DNA of 15,580 nucleotides from Paucidesulfovibrio sp050251775 (GCA_050251775.1 JBFWMD010000081.1:1-15580), one strand, 5' to 3'; shown: positions 6,989 through 14,122, counted from the stretch's first letter. Translations and numbers: made by a program. Notes: generated by a model not told the origin, from the sequence alone.

Positions 6989-7216
6989 ATGGCATCAATA
7001 AAGTTTGAGTGTAGCTTTTGCATGGAAGACGAAGACGAGAAGATCGAAGGCAGAGGGTCGTTTATTATCGAAGACGTCGACGAAATTAAAGACGATGGAA
7101 TCGCAAGTGCAAGATTTCAGCTCGGTCTCCAATCGGCCATGATGGATGCCGCTTCGAAGTTCAACGTGGGGCTTAGTCGAGCAGGCAAGAAGCTGCGAAG
7201 CAAGGAGCAGCCATGA
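6989..7216 (+). CDS. Small acidic Cys-pair protein of unknown function
   Basis: A 75-residue protein. The open frame extends further upstream, but ATG 6989 is chosen because GGAGGGG (6974-6980) precedes it by 8 bases and it follows the methyltransferase stop by two bases. Residues 8-11 form a single C-x2-C pair (FECSFC), followed by an acidic half rich in Asp and Glu. The C-terminal half is a likely amphipathic helix ending in basic residues (KKLRSKEQP). One Cys pair is not enough for a classic zinc finger unless it dimerises. It could be a small phage DNA-mimic or accessory protein, but I cannot assign a role. Its stop overlaps the next ATG (ATGA, 7213-7216). Confidence 0.7.
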   Translation: MASIKFECSFCMEDEDEKIEGRGSFIIEDVDEIKDDGIASARFQLGLQSAMMDAASKFNVGLSRAGKKLRSKEQP

Positions 7217-7578
7217 CCACCCAAGACCTGATCAACACCCTCAAGCAGACATCCTCCCCGATAAGCAGCAAGCTGGTCTCCAAGGTTGTTTCCGAATTGG
7301 AAACCCTGCTTGCAGAAGTCCAGATGCGGCGGGAAATATCCTGCGACTACCATGAGCTCGTGCTCGATTACCGCGCGCTGCTTGCGGAAAAGAACGCACA
7401 ATTGCGCAGGCAGGCGTGCGCTCTCATGGGCGTGCGGGACGTTTGCGCCTTGCCCGATGTGCCCCTGGAGGACCTGCCCGGGCAGATCGACAGCCTGCTC
7501 TCGGAACTGGCTGATAGACAGATCCGGGCGGACATTGAGCCGGAGGAATTTGTGGCGGGCCAGGGGAGTTGCCAATGA
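7213..7578 (+). CDS. Helical, coiled-coil-like phage protein of unknown function
   Basis: A 121-residue protein that I do not recognise. It is nearly all predicted helix. Residues 1-75 carry leucine spacing compatible with a coiled coil (LINTLKQ, SKLVSKVVSELETLLAEVQMRREI, LDYRALLAEKNAQLRRQ), then a short loop with ALPDVPLEDLPGQIDSLLSELAD. There is no Cys cluster, signal peptide or membrane segment. ATGA overlaps at both ends (7213-7216 and 7575-7578) tie it to its neighbours and suggest co-translation with the downstream ParB-methyltransferase. It may be a partner or adaptor, but this is only position-based. Confidence 0.75.
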   Translation: MTTQDLINTLKQTSSPISSKLVSKVVSELETLLAEVQMRREISCDYHELVLDYRALLAEKNAQLRRQACALMGVRDVCALPDVPLEDLPGQIDSLLSELADRQIRADIEPEEFVAGQGSCQ

Positions 7579-8915
7579 TGAACGAACTCCAAATTGAACA
7601 GTGGCCACTTGGCCGCCTGAATCCTTACGAAAACAATCCCCGCAAGAATGACCATGCCGTCGCCCGCATGGTCGAAGTGATGCGGGAATTCGGTTTCCGC
7701 GTGCCAGTCCTCGCCAGGAGCGATGGGGAGCTGATTGACGGGCACCTCCGCTATAAGGCCGCCATGGTGATGGAACTGCCGACCGTTCCAGTAATCGTCG
7801 TGGACGACATGAGCCCGGCCCAGGTCAGGGCATTCCGAATCATGATCAACAGATCCGCTACCTGGGCGGACTGGGACGAGGATGCCCTGCTACGCGAACT
7901 GCGGGCGCTGCAGCTGTGCGAATTCGATCTGTCCTTGACCGGATTCGACACGGACGAGCTCGACGACATGCTCATGAGCCTGGATGACGAAGGCAAGAAC
8001 CCTGACGAAATCCCGCCCCTGCCAGAATCGGCGCTGACCAAGGATGGGGAAATATGGATACTCGGGCGGCATCGGCTCATGTGCGGCGACTCGACAAGCC
8101 CGGCGGACATGCAGCGGCTCATGGATGGAGGGCTGGCAGACATGGTCTGGACCGATCCTCCCTACAATGTCGACTATCAGGGTGCGGCCGGAAAAATCCG
8201 CAACGATAAGATGACGCCTCAAAAGTTCGAGGAATTCATGCTTTTGGCCCATCGCGTCATGCACGAAACTTTACGGCCTGGGGGAGCCATCTACGTGGCC
8301 CATTCCGAAGCTGGCGACGGCATGGTTTTCCGCCGCGCGTTCATGGCCGCAGGATTCAAGCTGGCCGCATGCCTTATCTGGCGAAAACAGAGCGCTGTCC
8401 TGAGCCGAGGGGACTATCACTTTCAGCATGAGCCGATCCTCTACGTGTGGAAGCGTGGCGCTGCCCATCGCTGGTACGGCAACAGGAAGCAGCGCACGGT
8501 CTTCGAGGTCAATATCCCTGAACTCCAGGAGGTGGAAAACGGGATCTGGCAACTTTGCCTTGATGGAAAGGTCTACCAGATAAGTGGTGAGGCAATCTGC
8601 ATCGAAGAGCTCGCGACCAGCGTCATATCCGAGCCGAAGCCCATGAGGTCGGAATTGCACCCAACCACAAAGCCAGTGGCGCTGGTGGAACGAATGGTCG
8701 CAAACTCCAGCCCGCGTGGTGGATGTGTACTTGATTCGTTCGGTGGGTCAGGGACAACTCTTGTGGCGTGCGAACGCCTTGGTCGAGCCGCTAGAGTAAT
8801 GGAAATCGATCCAAGATTTGCGGATGTGATCATACTCAGATGGCAGGAATACACAGGAGGTATCGCTACGCGCCAATCTGACGGTGCAACATTCGACGAA
8901 ATTTCTGCGGCATGA
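7575..8915 (+). CDS. ParB-domain / beta-class N6- or N4- DNA methyltransferase fusion
   Basis: A 446-residue two-domain enzyme. Residues about 4-110 are a ParB/Srx-like N-terminal domain (LGRLNPYENNPRKND, ELIDGHLRYKAAMVMEL, VPVIVVDDMSPAQVRAFRI). The rest is an amino-methyltransferase with motif IV DPPY at 194-197, HPTTKPVALVERM (motif X region, about 363) and FGGSGTT (motif I, 389-395). The order IV, X, I marks the beta class, which methylates adenine N6 or cytosine N4. Between motif VIII and HPTTKP there is an extra stretch of about 40 residues (NIPELQEVENGIWQLCLDGK onward). ATG 7575 is preferred over an upstream TTG (7569): GGGGAG (7563-7568) is 6 bases from it and it overlaps the previous TGA. 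The likely role is modification of phage DNA against host restriction. It ends the early/middle operon. Confidence 0.92.
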   Translation: MMNELQIEQWPLGRLNPYENNPRKNDHAVARMVEVMREFGFRVPVLARSDGELIDGHLRYKAAMVMELPTVPVIVVDDMSPAQVRAFRIMINRSATWADWDEDALLRELRALQLCEFDLSLTGFDTDELDDMLMSLDDEGKNPDEIPPLPESALTKDGEIWILGRHRLMCGDSTSPADMQRLMDGGLADMVWTDPPYNVDYQGAAGKIRNDKMTPQKFEEFMLLAHRVMHETLRPGGAIYVAHSEAGDGMVFRRAFMAAGFKLAACLIWRKQSAVLSRGDYHFQHEPILYVWKRGAAHRWYGNRKQRTVFEVNIPELQEVENGIWQLCLDGKVYQISGEAICIEELATSVISEPKPMRSELHPTTKPVALVERMVANSSPRGGCVLDSFGGSGTTLVACERLGRAARVMEIDPRFADVIILRWQEYTGGIATRQSDGATFDEISAA

Positions 8916-8920
8916 AAAGA

Positions 8921-9030
8921 TGCGGGCGGTACTAGAGATACCGCCCGCAGTGGTGAGGTACAGGCTAGGCCGATACCAGACACGATTATCTGCCTAGCTC
9001 CACGGGTGGCGTGCGTCAAGAGACCCACCC
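8921..9030 (+). other. Multi-hairpin structured element ahead of small terminase gene
   Basis: Three stem-loops lie in a row. Hairpin 1 is TGCGGGCGGTA (8921-8931) with TACCGCCCGCA (8939-8949): 11 perfect pairs, 7-base loop. Hairpin 2 is GCTAGGC (8964-8970) with GCCTAGC (8992-8998), closed further out by GTGG (8950-8953) with CCAC (9000-9003). Hairpin 3 is GGGTGG (9004-9009) with CCACCC (9025-9030). No T run follows any of them. The position just upstream of the small terminase gene is where cos or pac recognition sites often lie, so it may be a packaging site, a structured leader RNA, or a boundary between early and late transcription units. Confidence 0.6.
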
Positions 9031-9063
9031 ATAAAAAAGCGATAAGCGCAACGAGGTTTATTT

Positions 9064-9786
9064 ATGGCTGATATTCAAGAGCTTGAATCCCTTCTGGAGC
9101 GCAGCAGCGGCACGGACGTGCCTGTATTGCTACGCGCCAAAGAAGAGGCGAAGCGGCTTGTTAAGGCGGACCCGTCCGCAGCCAATCTCTCGGCGCTGGA
9201 TCGCGCATCCAGGATGCTGAAGGAAGCTATGGGCAATCAAAATAACAACCAGTTTACCGACATCAAGTCCGTCCTCGCCTACTTGCAGGAGACGCGGCAG
9301 ATCAAGCAGGCCAAGCTCTACAAGGACGTGCGGGCCGGGTTTTTGCGTCGGCAGAAGGACGGCACGTTTCGTCGTTCCGACGTGGACCGCTATGCGGCCA
9401 GCCTGAAGGCTGTGGCCCTGCCCGAGCGGCAGACGGACGATCTGTCCGCGCTGGCCAAACTGGAGCAGGAAGAGCGCGTGCTCAACCTGCAAGAGAAGCG
9501 CAAGTCCGTCGTCTTTGACCGCGAAGTCAAGCAGGGCCGGTACGTCCTGCGTGACGAAATTGCTCTGGAGCTGGCCGGGCGTGCCATGGCCTTGTCCGTT
9601 GGGCTGCGCAGCGCCCTGCAGGTTGCCGCCCCGGAACTTATTCAGGCCGCCGGCGGCGACAAGAACCGCGCCGATGATCTCATGCGCGAAATCGAGAAGC
9701 ATCTGGACGAAGCCCTGAACGAGTTTTCGCGGCCCATCAATTTCACGGTCAGCATCCCCGAGACGCAAGAGCATGTCGAAGAATAA
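9064..9786 (+). CDS. Terminase small subunit, Nu1-like
   Basis: A 240-residue protein that should recognise the packaging site on phage DNA and load the large terminase. Residues about 65-112 (TDIKSVLAYLQETRQI to RRSDVDRYAASL) fit a Nu1-type winged helix-turn-helix, with the typical LYKDVRAGFLRRQKDGTF segment. Residues 120-170 form a charged helix likely used for assembly (LAKLEQEERVLNLQEKRK). The C-terminal third (about 170-240) is helical and would contact the large subunit. ATG 9064 has GAGG (9053-9056) at good spacing. The end overlaps the large subunit gene by 14 bases, the usual terminase pairing. Assignment rests on the helix-turn-helix pattern plus position; sequence identity to lambda Nu1 is low. 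Confidence 0.82.
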   Translation: MADIQELESLLERSSGTDVPVLLRAKEEAKRLVKADPSAANLSALDRASRMLKEAMGNQNNNQFTDIKSVLAYLQETRQIKQAKLYKDVRAGFLRRQKDGTFRRSDVDRYAASLKAVALPERQTDDLSALAKLEQEERVLNLQEKRKSVVFDREVKQGRYVLRDEIALELAGRAMALSVGLRSALQVAAPELIQAAGGDKNRADDLMREIEKHLDEALNEFSRPINFTVSIPETQEHVEE

Positions 9787-11761
9787 ACGCATCCACGCGC
9801 CACTCCCCTCCTGGCTGCATCCGGACACGGCCAGGCAGGTGCTGGCCCTAGGCAAGCAGACCTGGGACTTTGCCATGGGCAAGGGCGAGCGCGCCGTTTT
9901 TCGGCGGCGGCGGCAAATGCGGGTCAGCGTGTGGGCCGAAGGGCACCGCGTGGTGCATAACTCGTCCTTGCCGGGCAAGTGGAAAAACGCCGCCAACCCC
10001 TGCCTGGCTGGCATCATGGACGCCTCGTTTCATCCGTCCGTACAAACGGTCGTGATGATGAAGGCCCCGCAGATCGGCGGCACCGAGGCAGTGCACAACT
10101 GCGTCGCCTACGCCATTGACCGCGCCCCTGGCCCGGCCCTGTGCGTTTACCCGGATGAGCTGACGGCTGGCGAAAACTCCGTGGACCGCATCATCCCGAT
10201 GCTCAAGGCCAGCGCCCGGCTGGCCGAATACCTGACCGGCGCTGCTGACGATCTGTCATCCAAGCGCATCAACCTGCGCCACATGTCCCTGCACATGGCC
10301 TGGTCCGGATCGCCCGCGCGCCTGGGCAACAAGCCGATTCGCTACCTGATCATGGACGAGCTGGACAAATACCAGTCCAGCAAACGCGAAGCGTCCTCCG
10401 AGGATCTGGCCGAAAAGCGCGTCACGACCTGGAGGCGCAAGGCGCGGATCTGGAAGCTGTCCACCCCCACGCTCAAAAACGTCGGCATCCACGCGGCATG
10501 GAAGGCAGCCGAGGCCAGGTACCGCTATCACGTGGTCTGCCCGTATTGCGGTACGGAACTGCTGATGGAGTTTGACCGCATCAAATGGCCGGACGCCGTG
10601 ACCGATCCGGTCAAGCTGGAATCCGGCGCCCTGGCCTGGTACGAGTGCCAACACTGCGATGCGCAATGGTCCGATGCAGACAGGGACATGGCCCTGCGCC
10701 GTGGCGTGTGGCGTGACGATGCCACCGGCACGGAACTCGAAGAGCACCTGCGGGATGCTTCGCCCATGGCCATCGCCTTTCACATCCCGGCGTGGATCTC
10801 TCCGTTTTCCAGCCTGTCCAAGGTTGCGTCCAAGGCGCTGGCTTTCCAGCAGACCAAAGACGAATCAATCGAGAAGGACCTACAGAACAACTTCAAGGGC
10901 GAACCCTGGGAAGAGCGGCATTCTGTCCGTGCCGAAGATTCGATCCTGGCGCTCAAAGACGATCGGCCCAGGGGCCTCGTTCCAGGCGGCGGGCAGGTGG
11001 CTGCGCTGGTGGCCACGGTGGACACCCAGGACAACGGCTTTGTCTACGAGATCCGCGCCCAGGGCTGGGGCATTGCGGAGGAAACATGGTCCGTGCGTGA
11101 AGGCTTCCTGCCCGTTGATTGGGAGGTCAAGACGCGGCCCCAGGGTACGGAGTGCCCGTGGCGCTATCACCAGGCGTTCGACTCGCTCCGGCGCGTGCTC
11201 TGGGAAGAGGCGTACTCTGACGAGGACGGGGTGATCTACCCGGTGCAGCTGACGATCATCGATGCCATGGGCCACTACACGACAGAGGTCTATGATTTTT
11301 GCTCTGCCCACCGTGGGCTCATTCTGCCCTACCAGGGCGTGCAGCGCATGAACGTCAAGTATGCCTATTCGCCGATCCTGCGCTACCCAGGCACAAACAA
11401 GCCTTTTCCAGGCGGCCTCAAGCTCCTGCGTGGGCATACGACGTTCTGGAAAGACAAGCTGTCCACGCGCCTGCGTGTGGCCCCGACAGATCCGGGCGCG
11501 TGGCATTACCATGGCGAGATCTCGGACGATTGGGCCAAGGGCATGTGCGCCGAATACAAGGACGAAAAGACAGGATACTGGGTCTGCCCCAAGGGCAAGG
11601 CAAACCACGCCTGGGACGTGGCCCACTATGCGCTGATCGCTGCCGACATCCTCGGCATCAAGATGTGGGAACAAGAGCCGGTGCACGCCCAGCCTGCGCC
11701 GCCAACCCCGTCCGTCAACCCGTACACAGGAGGCAGGCAGATGTTTGGGAGAAACGCATGA
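9773..11761 (+). CDS. Terminase large subunit, GpA type
   Basis: A 662-residue DNA packaging motor and nuclease of the lambda GpA family, close to the family's usual length (lambda gpA is 641). The ATPase has a Walker A-like KAPQIGGTE (97-105) and Walker B YLIMDELD with Asp195-Glu196. A zinc ribbon typical of GpA proteins follows (C256-x2-C259 and C292-x2-C295). The nuclease half has VDTQDNGF (Asp417), IDAMG (Asp497) and HAWDVAHY (Asp615), a plausible RNase-H-fold acidic set. The family cuts concatemers at cos-type sites, which suggests cohesive-end packaging. It overlaps the small subunit gene and its TGA overlaps the start of the zinc-finger gene (ATGA, 11758-11761). Confidence 0.95.
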   Translation: MSKNKRIHAPLPSWLHPDTARQVLALGKQTWDFAMGKGERAVFRRRRQMRVSVWAEGHRVVHNSSLPGKWKNAANPCLAGIMDASFHPSVQTVVMMKAPQIGGTEAVHNCVAYAIDRAPGPALCVYPDELTAGENSVDRIIPMLKASARLAEYLTGAADDLSSKRINLRHMSLHMAWSGSPARLGNKPIRYLIMDELDKYQSSKREASSEDLAEKRVTTWRRKARIWKLSTPTLKNVGIHAAWKAAEARYRYHVVCPYCGTELLMEFDRIKWPDAVTDPVKLESGALAWYECQHCDAQWSDADRDMALRRGVWRDDATGTELEEHLRDASPMAIAFHIPAWISPFSSLSKVASKALAFQQTKDESIEKDLQNNFKGEPWEERHSVRAEDSILALKDDRPRGLVPGGGQVAALVATVDTQDNGFVYEIRAQGWGIAEETWSVREGFLPVDWEVKTRPQGTECPWRYHQAFDSLRRVLWEEAYSDEDGVIYPVQLTIIDAMGHYTTEVYDFCSAHRGLILPYQGVQRMNVKYAYSPILRYPGTNKPFPGGLKLLRGHTTFWKDKLSTRLRVAPTDPGAWHYHGEISDDWAKGMCAEYKDEKTGYWVCPKGKANHAWDVAHYALIAADILGIKMWEQEPVHAQPAPPTPSVNPYTGGRQMFGRNA

Positions 11762-11988
11762 ACGCGGCCACAAAGCGGTTTGTCCTCATTGTGGAGATGG
11801 CGCGGACGGGGGTGATCTACGATAGCCGAGACGGGGCGGTATGTCCGGGCTGTGGGACTACCAGGCTGCGGGCATACAAGACCATGCCCGAGGACGGAGG
11901 GCTTAGGGTCCGCTACCACAAGTGCTCGAACCCGGAGTGCGTCCTGTGCGCCATCGGCGAGGGGATCAAGAGTCTGCAGGAAGGGTGA
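11758..11988 (+). CDS. Ogr/Delta-like C4 zinc-finger protein
   Basis: A 76-residue protein starting at ATG 11758, which overlaps the terminase stop; the open frame runs further upstream, but only this start fits the context. It has CPGCG near residue 29 and CSNPEC near residue 60, with a conserved Arg-x-Arg-Tyr spacing (LRVRYHKCSNPEC) like the Ogr/Delta late-gene activators of P2/P4-type phages. The likely role is DNA binding or late transcription control. It could instead be a general zinc-ribbon accessory protein. The family is small and the match is by motif only. A terminator follows within five bases, so it is the last gene of the packaging operon. Confidence 0.7.
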   Translation: MNAATKRFVLIVEMARTGVIYDSRDGAVCPGCGTTRLRAYKTMPEDGGLRVRYHKCSNPECVLCAIGEGIKSLQEG

Positions 11989-11991
11989 TGC

Positions 11992-12016
11992 GCGGGCAGC
12001 GTGCCCGCTTTTTTTT
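11992..12016 (+). terminator. Rho-independent terminator after packaging operon
   Basis: GCGGGC (11992-11997) pairs with GCCCGC (12003-12008) around loop AGCGT and is followed by eight T (12009-12016). It ends the terminase/zinc-finger unit and separates it from the accessory island. Confidence 0.92.
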
Positions 12017-12057
12017 GTTCAAAGCGTGTCAAAATTTCCGCAAAATAGGGGTTAAAA

Positions 12058-12483
12058 ATGAAAGATAAAAAACAGAATCCAGAGCTGCGGATCAGCGTCA
12101 AAGCGGCAGATGGCAAGGCCGTGAAGCTACGGCTTTATGACGCCACGCATTTCGGCGGGCCATTCGGCCTTTACCGGGTCAAGCTCGATCGGGAGTGGAT
12201 GCGGACAGAGTCCGAGAAATATTTGTTTTTGACGACACCGGCAGCTCTGGAACTTGCGGTCAGGTCCGCAGGCCTCGGCCTGCAGGAGCAGCTAGCGCCT
12301 GCGATCCGCCACCACGATAGGGTTCGTGTGCCTGTCCGGGATGATGAGACCGGGCGGGAGTGGCTGGAAAAAGGCTTTGCGTCGAGCCCTCCCTTCCTGG
12401 GCGTGGACGGCAGGTGGCGGGTTTTTGTGCTGATCTTCGGCGGTTTCAGGGAAGTACTATGCGACGAAGTGGAAAAAACATAG
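12058..12483 (+). CDS. Accessory (moron-like) protein of unknown function
   Basis: A 141-residue soluble protein with no family I recognise. The N-terminus is Lys-rich (MKDKKQNPELRISVK), followed by alternating strand-like segments (KLRLYDATHFGGPFGLYRVKL), a helical middle (TPAALELAVRSAGLGLQEQLAPAI) and a C-terminal half with strands (RVRVPVRDD, RWRVFVLIFGG). ATG 12058 has AGGGG (12047-12051) just ahead, and it starts 41 bases after the preceding terminator. The gene lies inside the block inserted between terminase and head-tail genes, so it is probably cargo rather than a structural part. The 12,017-12,057 leader is AT-rich, but I see no clear promoter. Confidence 0.7.
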   Translation: MKDKKQNPELRISVKAADGKAVKLRLYDATHFGGPFGLYRVKLDREWMRTESEKYLFLTTPAALELAVRSAGLGLQEQLAPAIRHHDRVRVPVRDDETGREWLEKGFASSPPFLGVDGRWRVFVLIFGGFREVLCDEVEKT

Positions 12484-12509
12484 CCAATGAAAGATTTCGG
12501 GATTATTAT

Positions 12510-12536
12510 TTGACGTAGGTTTGAGAAGACTATAGC
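12510..12536 (+). promoter_or_regulatory. Candidate promoter for the TPR-like/YhaV pair
   Basis: TTGACG (12510-12515) and TATAGC (12531-12536) resemble sigma70 -35 and -10 boxes, but the spacer is only 15 bases. It lies 41 bases before the ATG at 12577 in an AT-rich gap. Toxin-antitoxin pairs usually carry their own promoter, which supports it weakly. Confidence 0.35.
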
Positions 12537-12576
12537 CGGACATCATGAACTTGTTTTTAACAATGAGGTTTGCGCC

Positions 12577-13182
12577 ATGACTCCGTCCCCGGCCCCGGCG
12601 ACAGAGATCTCCGTGCTGATCAACCGGGTCAATGAGCTCGGCCAGCAATGTCCTTATGACATGCTGGAAATGCTCAAGTGCGAGAGAGAGGCCAAGCGCC
12701 TGCTCGAAATCGAGGAGTTTTCCGCGACGTCCGCGTCCGTGCTGGGCATGCTGGCCGCGATCCGTGACGACTTGCGAGACCTCGTGAAATGGCACGAGCT
12801 GGCGATCCAGATTTCCGGCGGCTACTACTTGAGCTTCGACCATTACGCGACGTCGCTTTTTTGCGTTTTTGAGTACGAGAGAGCGCTGGAGGCCGCGAAG
12901 ATTGCGTTTGAAAAGGCCGGGCTTCGGCGCAGCCTCGACACGATGATCCGGAGCGCAGACGCTCTGGGGGATGACGAGCTTGCCCTGCAGTATGTTGTCG
13001 AATGGCGACGTGTGTTCGGCGAAGATTACCCGGAATTGACAATTTTTGACGAAGATGACTTGGCTACTGTTTTACGAGATCGGGAAAATGATATTGACTC
13101 TAAAGAAGACTTTCTGAGCGAGAAGGATTTCGATATTGAAGGAATGCGCCAACTCGCAGAAGAGATCCGGAGTTCCAGATAA
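12577..13182 (+). CDS. TPR-like helical protein, candidate antitoxin of the YhaV toxin
   Basis: A 201-residue protein, nearly all helical. Residues about 75-145 look like paired TPR-type helices (YYLSFDHYATSLFCVFEYER, ALEAAKIAFEKAG, ADALGDDELALQYVVEWRRV). The last 55 residues are strongly acidic (DEDDLATVLRDREN, DSKEDFLSEKDFDIEG), as is common for antitoxin tails that wrap a basic toxin. It sits two bases upstream of a YhaV-type toxin, in the place where the antitoxin PrlF is normally found. PrlF is about 110 residues with an AbrB/SpoVT-type swapped-hairpin DNA-binding fold; nothing like that is visible here. The antitoxin role is inferred from position and charge. It could also be an unrelated helical cargo protein. 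ATG 12577 has GAGG (12565-12568). Confidence 0.65.
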   Translation: MTPSPAPATEISVLINRVNELGQQCPYDMLEMLKCEREAKRLLEIEEFSATSASVLGMLAAIRDDLRDLVKWHELAIQISGGYYLSFDHYATSLFCVFEYERALEAAKIAFEKAGLRRSLDTMIRSADALGDDELALQYVVEWRRVFGEDYPELTIFDEDDLATVLRDRENDIDSKEDFLSEKDFDIEGMRQLAEEIRSSR

Positions 13183-13184
13183 AT

Positions 13185-13628
13185 ATGACTTGGCAAAGAT
13201 TTTACCATAGAATTTTTGTCGAGATGCTCCAGGAAATGCAAGAATCCGTGGAACGCCTGAGTATCACTAACCCAAACTCCTACAAAAAAAGTACCCAGGC
13301 TAAGCTTTTTGAATCCATACTGGCGACTGTCGACTTTGTGGCCGAAAATCCGACGCAGAGAGAATTTCTTTTGGGAAACACCCTTGGCGAAAAGCACCGC
13401 GACTGGAGAAGGGCAAAACGACTCATGCCTCCTAGATACAGGCTATTCTTTAAGTTCTTCGCACAGCATGAGGAAATTTATTATGCGTGGTTCAACGGAG
13501 CCAGGACTTTACGCCATGAAGGCTCAAAAAAAGACGTATACTATATTTTTAGAAGCATGCTTGACCGGGGGGAAATGGCTTCTGACCGGGAAGAGCTAAA
13601 AGGATGTTCGTCAGAATCTATGTCATAA
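13185..13628 (+). CDS. yhaV: YhaV-family ribonuclease toxin
   Basis: A 147-residue protein close in length to E. coli YhaV (154). It shares the family pattern throughout: an N-terminal helix (YHRIFVEMLQEMQESVERL), the block PNSYKKSTQAKLFESILATV, then LGNTLGEKHRDWRRAK, the conserved RYRLFFKF, then YAWFNGARTLRHEG, KDVYYIFRSMLDRGE. YhaV is a type II toxin that cleaves mRNA as an RNase and is silenced by PrlF binding. Here the partner slot is filled by an unrelated TPR-like protein. The start ATG 13185 is two bases after the upstream stop, with only a distant CGGAG (13168-13172), so translation may be weaker than the upstream gene, as fits a toxin. Base use is AT-richer than the phage genes, which suggests separate acquisition. 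Confidence 0.85.
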   Translation: MTWQRFYHRIFVEMLQEMQESVERLSITNPNSYKKSTQAKLFESILATVDFVAENPTQREFLLGNTLGEKHRDWRRAKRLMPPRYRLFFKFFAQHEEIYYAWFNGARTLRHEGSKKDVYYIFRSMLDRGEMASDREELKGCSSESMS

Positions 13629-13664
13629 TTCCTCTTCCGCAACTTTGAATCCATAAAGTTCTCC

Positions 13665-13689
13665 AGCCCGCTCCACGCGGGCTTTTTTT
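13665..13689 (+). terminator. Rho-independent terminator after yhaV
   Basis: AGCCCGC (13665-13671) pairs with GCGGGCT (13677-13683) around loop TCCAC, followed by seven T (13683-13689). It lies 37 bases after the yhaV stop. The 28 bases from 13660 to 13687 are repeated exactly at 14118-14145. Confidence 0.93.
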
Positions 13690-13716
13690 GTCATACTGTC
13701 ATACAATTTCTAAAAA
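13688..13716 (+). promoter_or_regulatory. Candidate promoter for the 98-residue gene
   Basis: TTGTCA (13688-13693) and TAAAAA (13711-13716) are 17 bases apart, an ideal spacer with a 5/6 -35 and a weaker -10. The -35 overlaps the T run of the terminator. A tandem GTCATAC repeat (13690-13696, 13698-13704) lies within the spacer and could be an operator. Confidence 0.4.
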
Positions 13717-13743
13717 ACTTCCTCTGATCAAATTTTCCATGTA

Positions 13744-13772
13744 ACGGTTGTTGATCCATAAACTGCAACCGT
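13744..13772 (+). promoter_or_regulatory. Leader hairpin next to the ribosome binding site
   Basis: ACGGTTG (13744-13750) pairs with CAACCGT (13766-13772) around a 15-base loop. The stem ends two bases before GGAGG (13775-13779), the ribosome binding site for ATG 13785. It may be a DNA operator or an RNA hairpin that affects translation. Confidence 0.5.
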
Positions 13773-13784
13773 CCGGAGGACACC

Positions 13785-14081
13785 ATGAGCTATCTGGTTT
13801 TTTGTACGTTCGACCTGAAGAGCGCAAGCTCGCAGGACTATCAAAATGCCTATGCTGATCTTGCAAAGATCGGCCTGCACAAGGTTGCGAAAGCAAGTAC
13901 TGGGGAGCATGTCGTGATTCCGACGACGTCCGTGATGGGGGAATTTAACAGTCCCGGCGCATCTCAGGCAGCGAATCATGTCCGCGACAAAGTGAAATCA
14001 GCGTTCGCGGCAAGGAAATTTAAGTCTGAAATTTTTGTCATAGCAGGCGGGGATTGGGCCTGGACAGGCGCGACGACTTAG
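13785..14081 (+). CDS. Small accessory protein of unknown function, possibly ferredoxin-like fold
   Basis: A 98-residue soluble protein. The strand/helix order reads beta (YLVFCTFDLK), helix (SSQDYQNAYADLAKIGL), beta (HKVAK), beta (EHVVIPTTSVMGEF), helix (ASQAANHVRDKVKSAFAARKF), beta (KSEIFVIAGGDW), which is compatible with a ferredoxin-like beta-alpha-beta fold as in Cas2 or VapD-type small proteins. No catalytic motif of those families is clear, so I do not assign one. It has a strong GGAGG (13775-13779), its own candidate promoter and a terminator on each side, making it a self-contained cargo (moron) unit. The mature start ATG 13785 is unambiguous. Confidence 0.75.
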   Translation: MSYLVFCTFDLKSASSQDYQNAYADLAKIGLHKVAKASTGEHVVIPTTSVMGEFNSPGASQAANHVRDKVKSAFAARKFKSEIFVIAGGDWAWTGATT

Positions 14082-14122
14082 CAACTTCTCAGGATTCAAA
14101 CTTTTACCACTGATTCCTCTCC

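Noticed and set aside
7569..7574. Upstream TTG start for the ParB-methyltransferase
   Set aside because: It directly abuts the ribosome binding site GGGGAG (7563-7568), whereas ATG 7575 has proper spacing and an ATGA overlap with the previous gene.
9130..10017. 295-residue minus-strand open frame
   Set aside because: It is antisense to the small terminase gene and the start of the large terminase gene, which are well supported.
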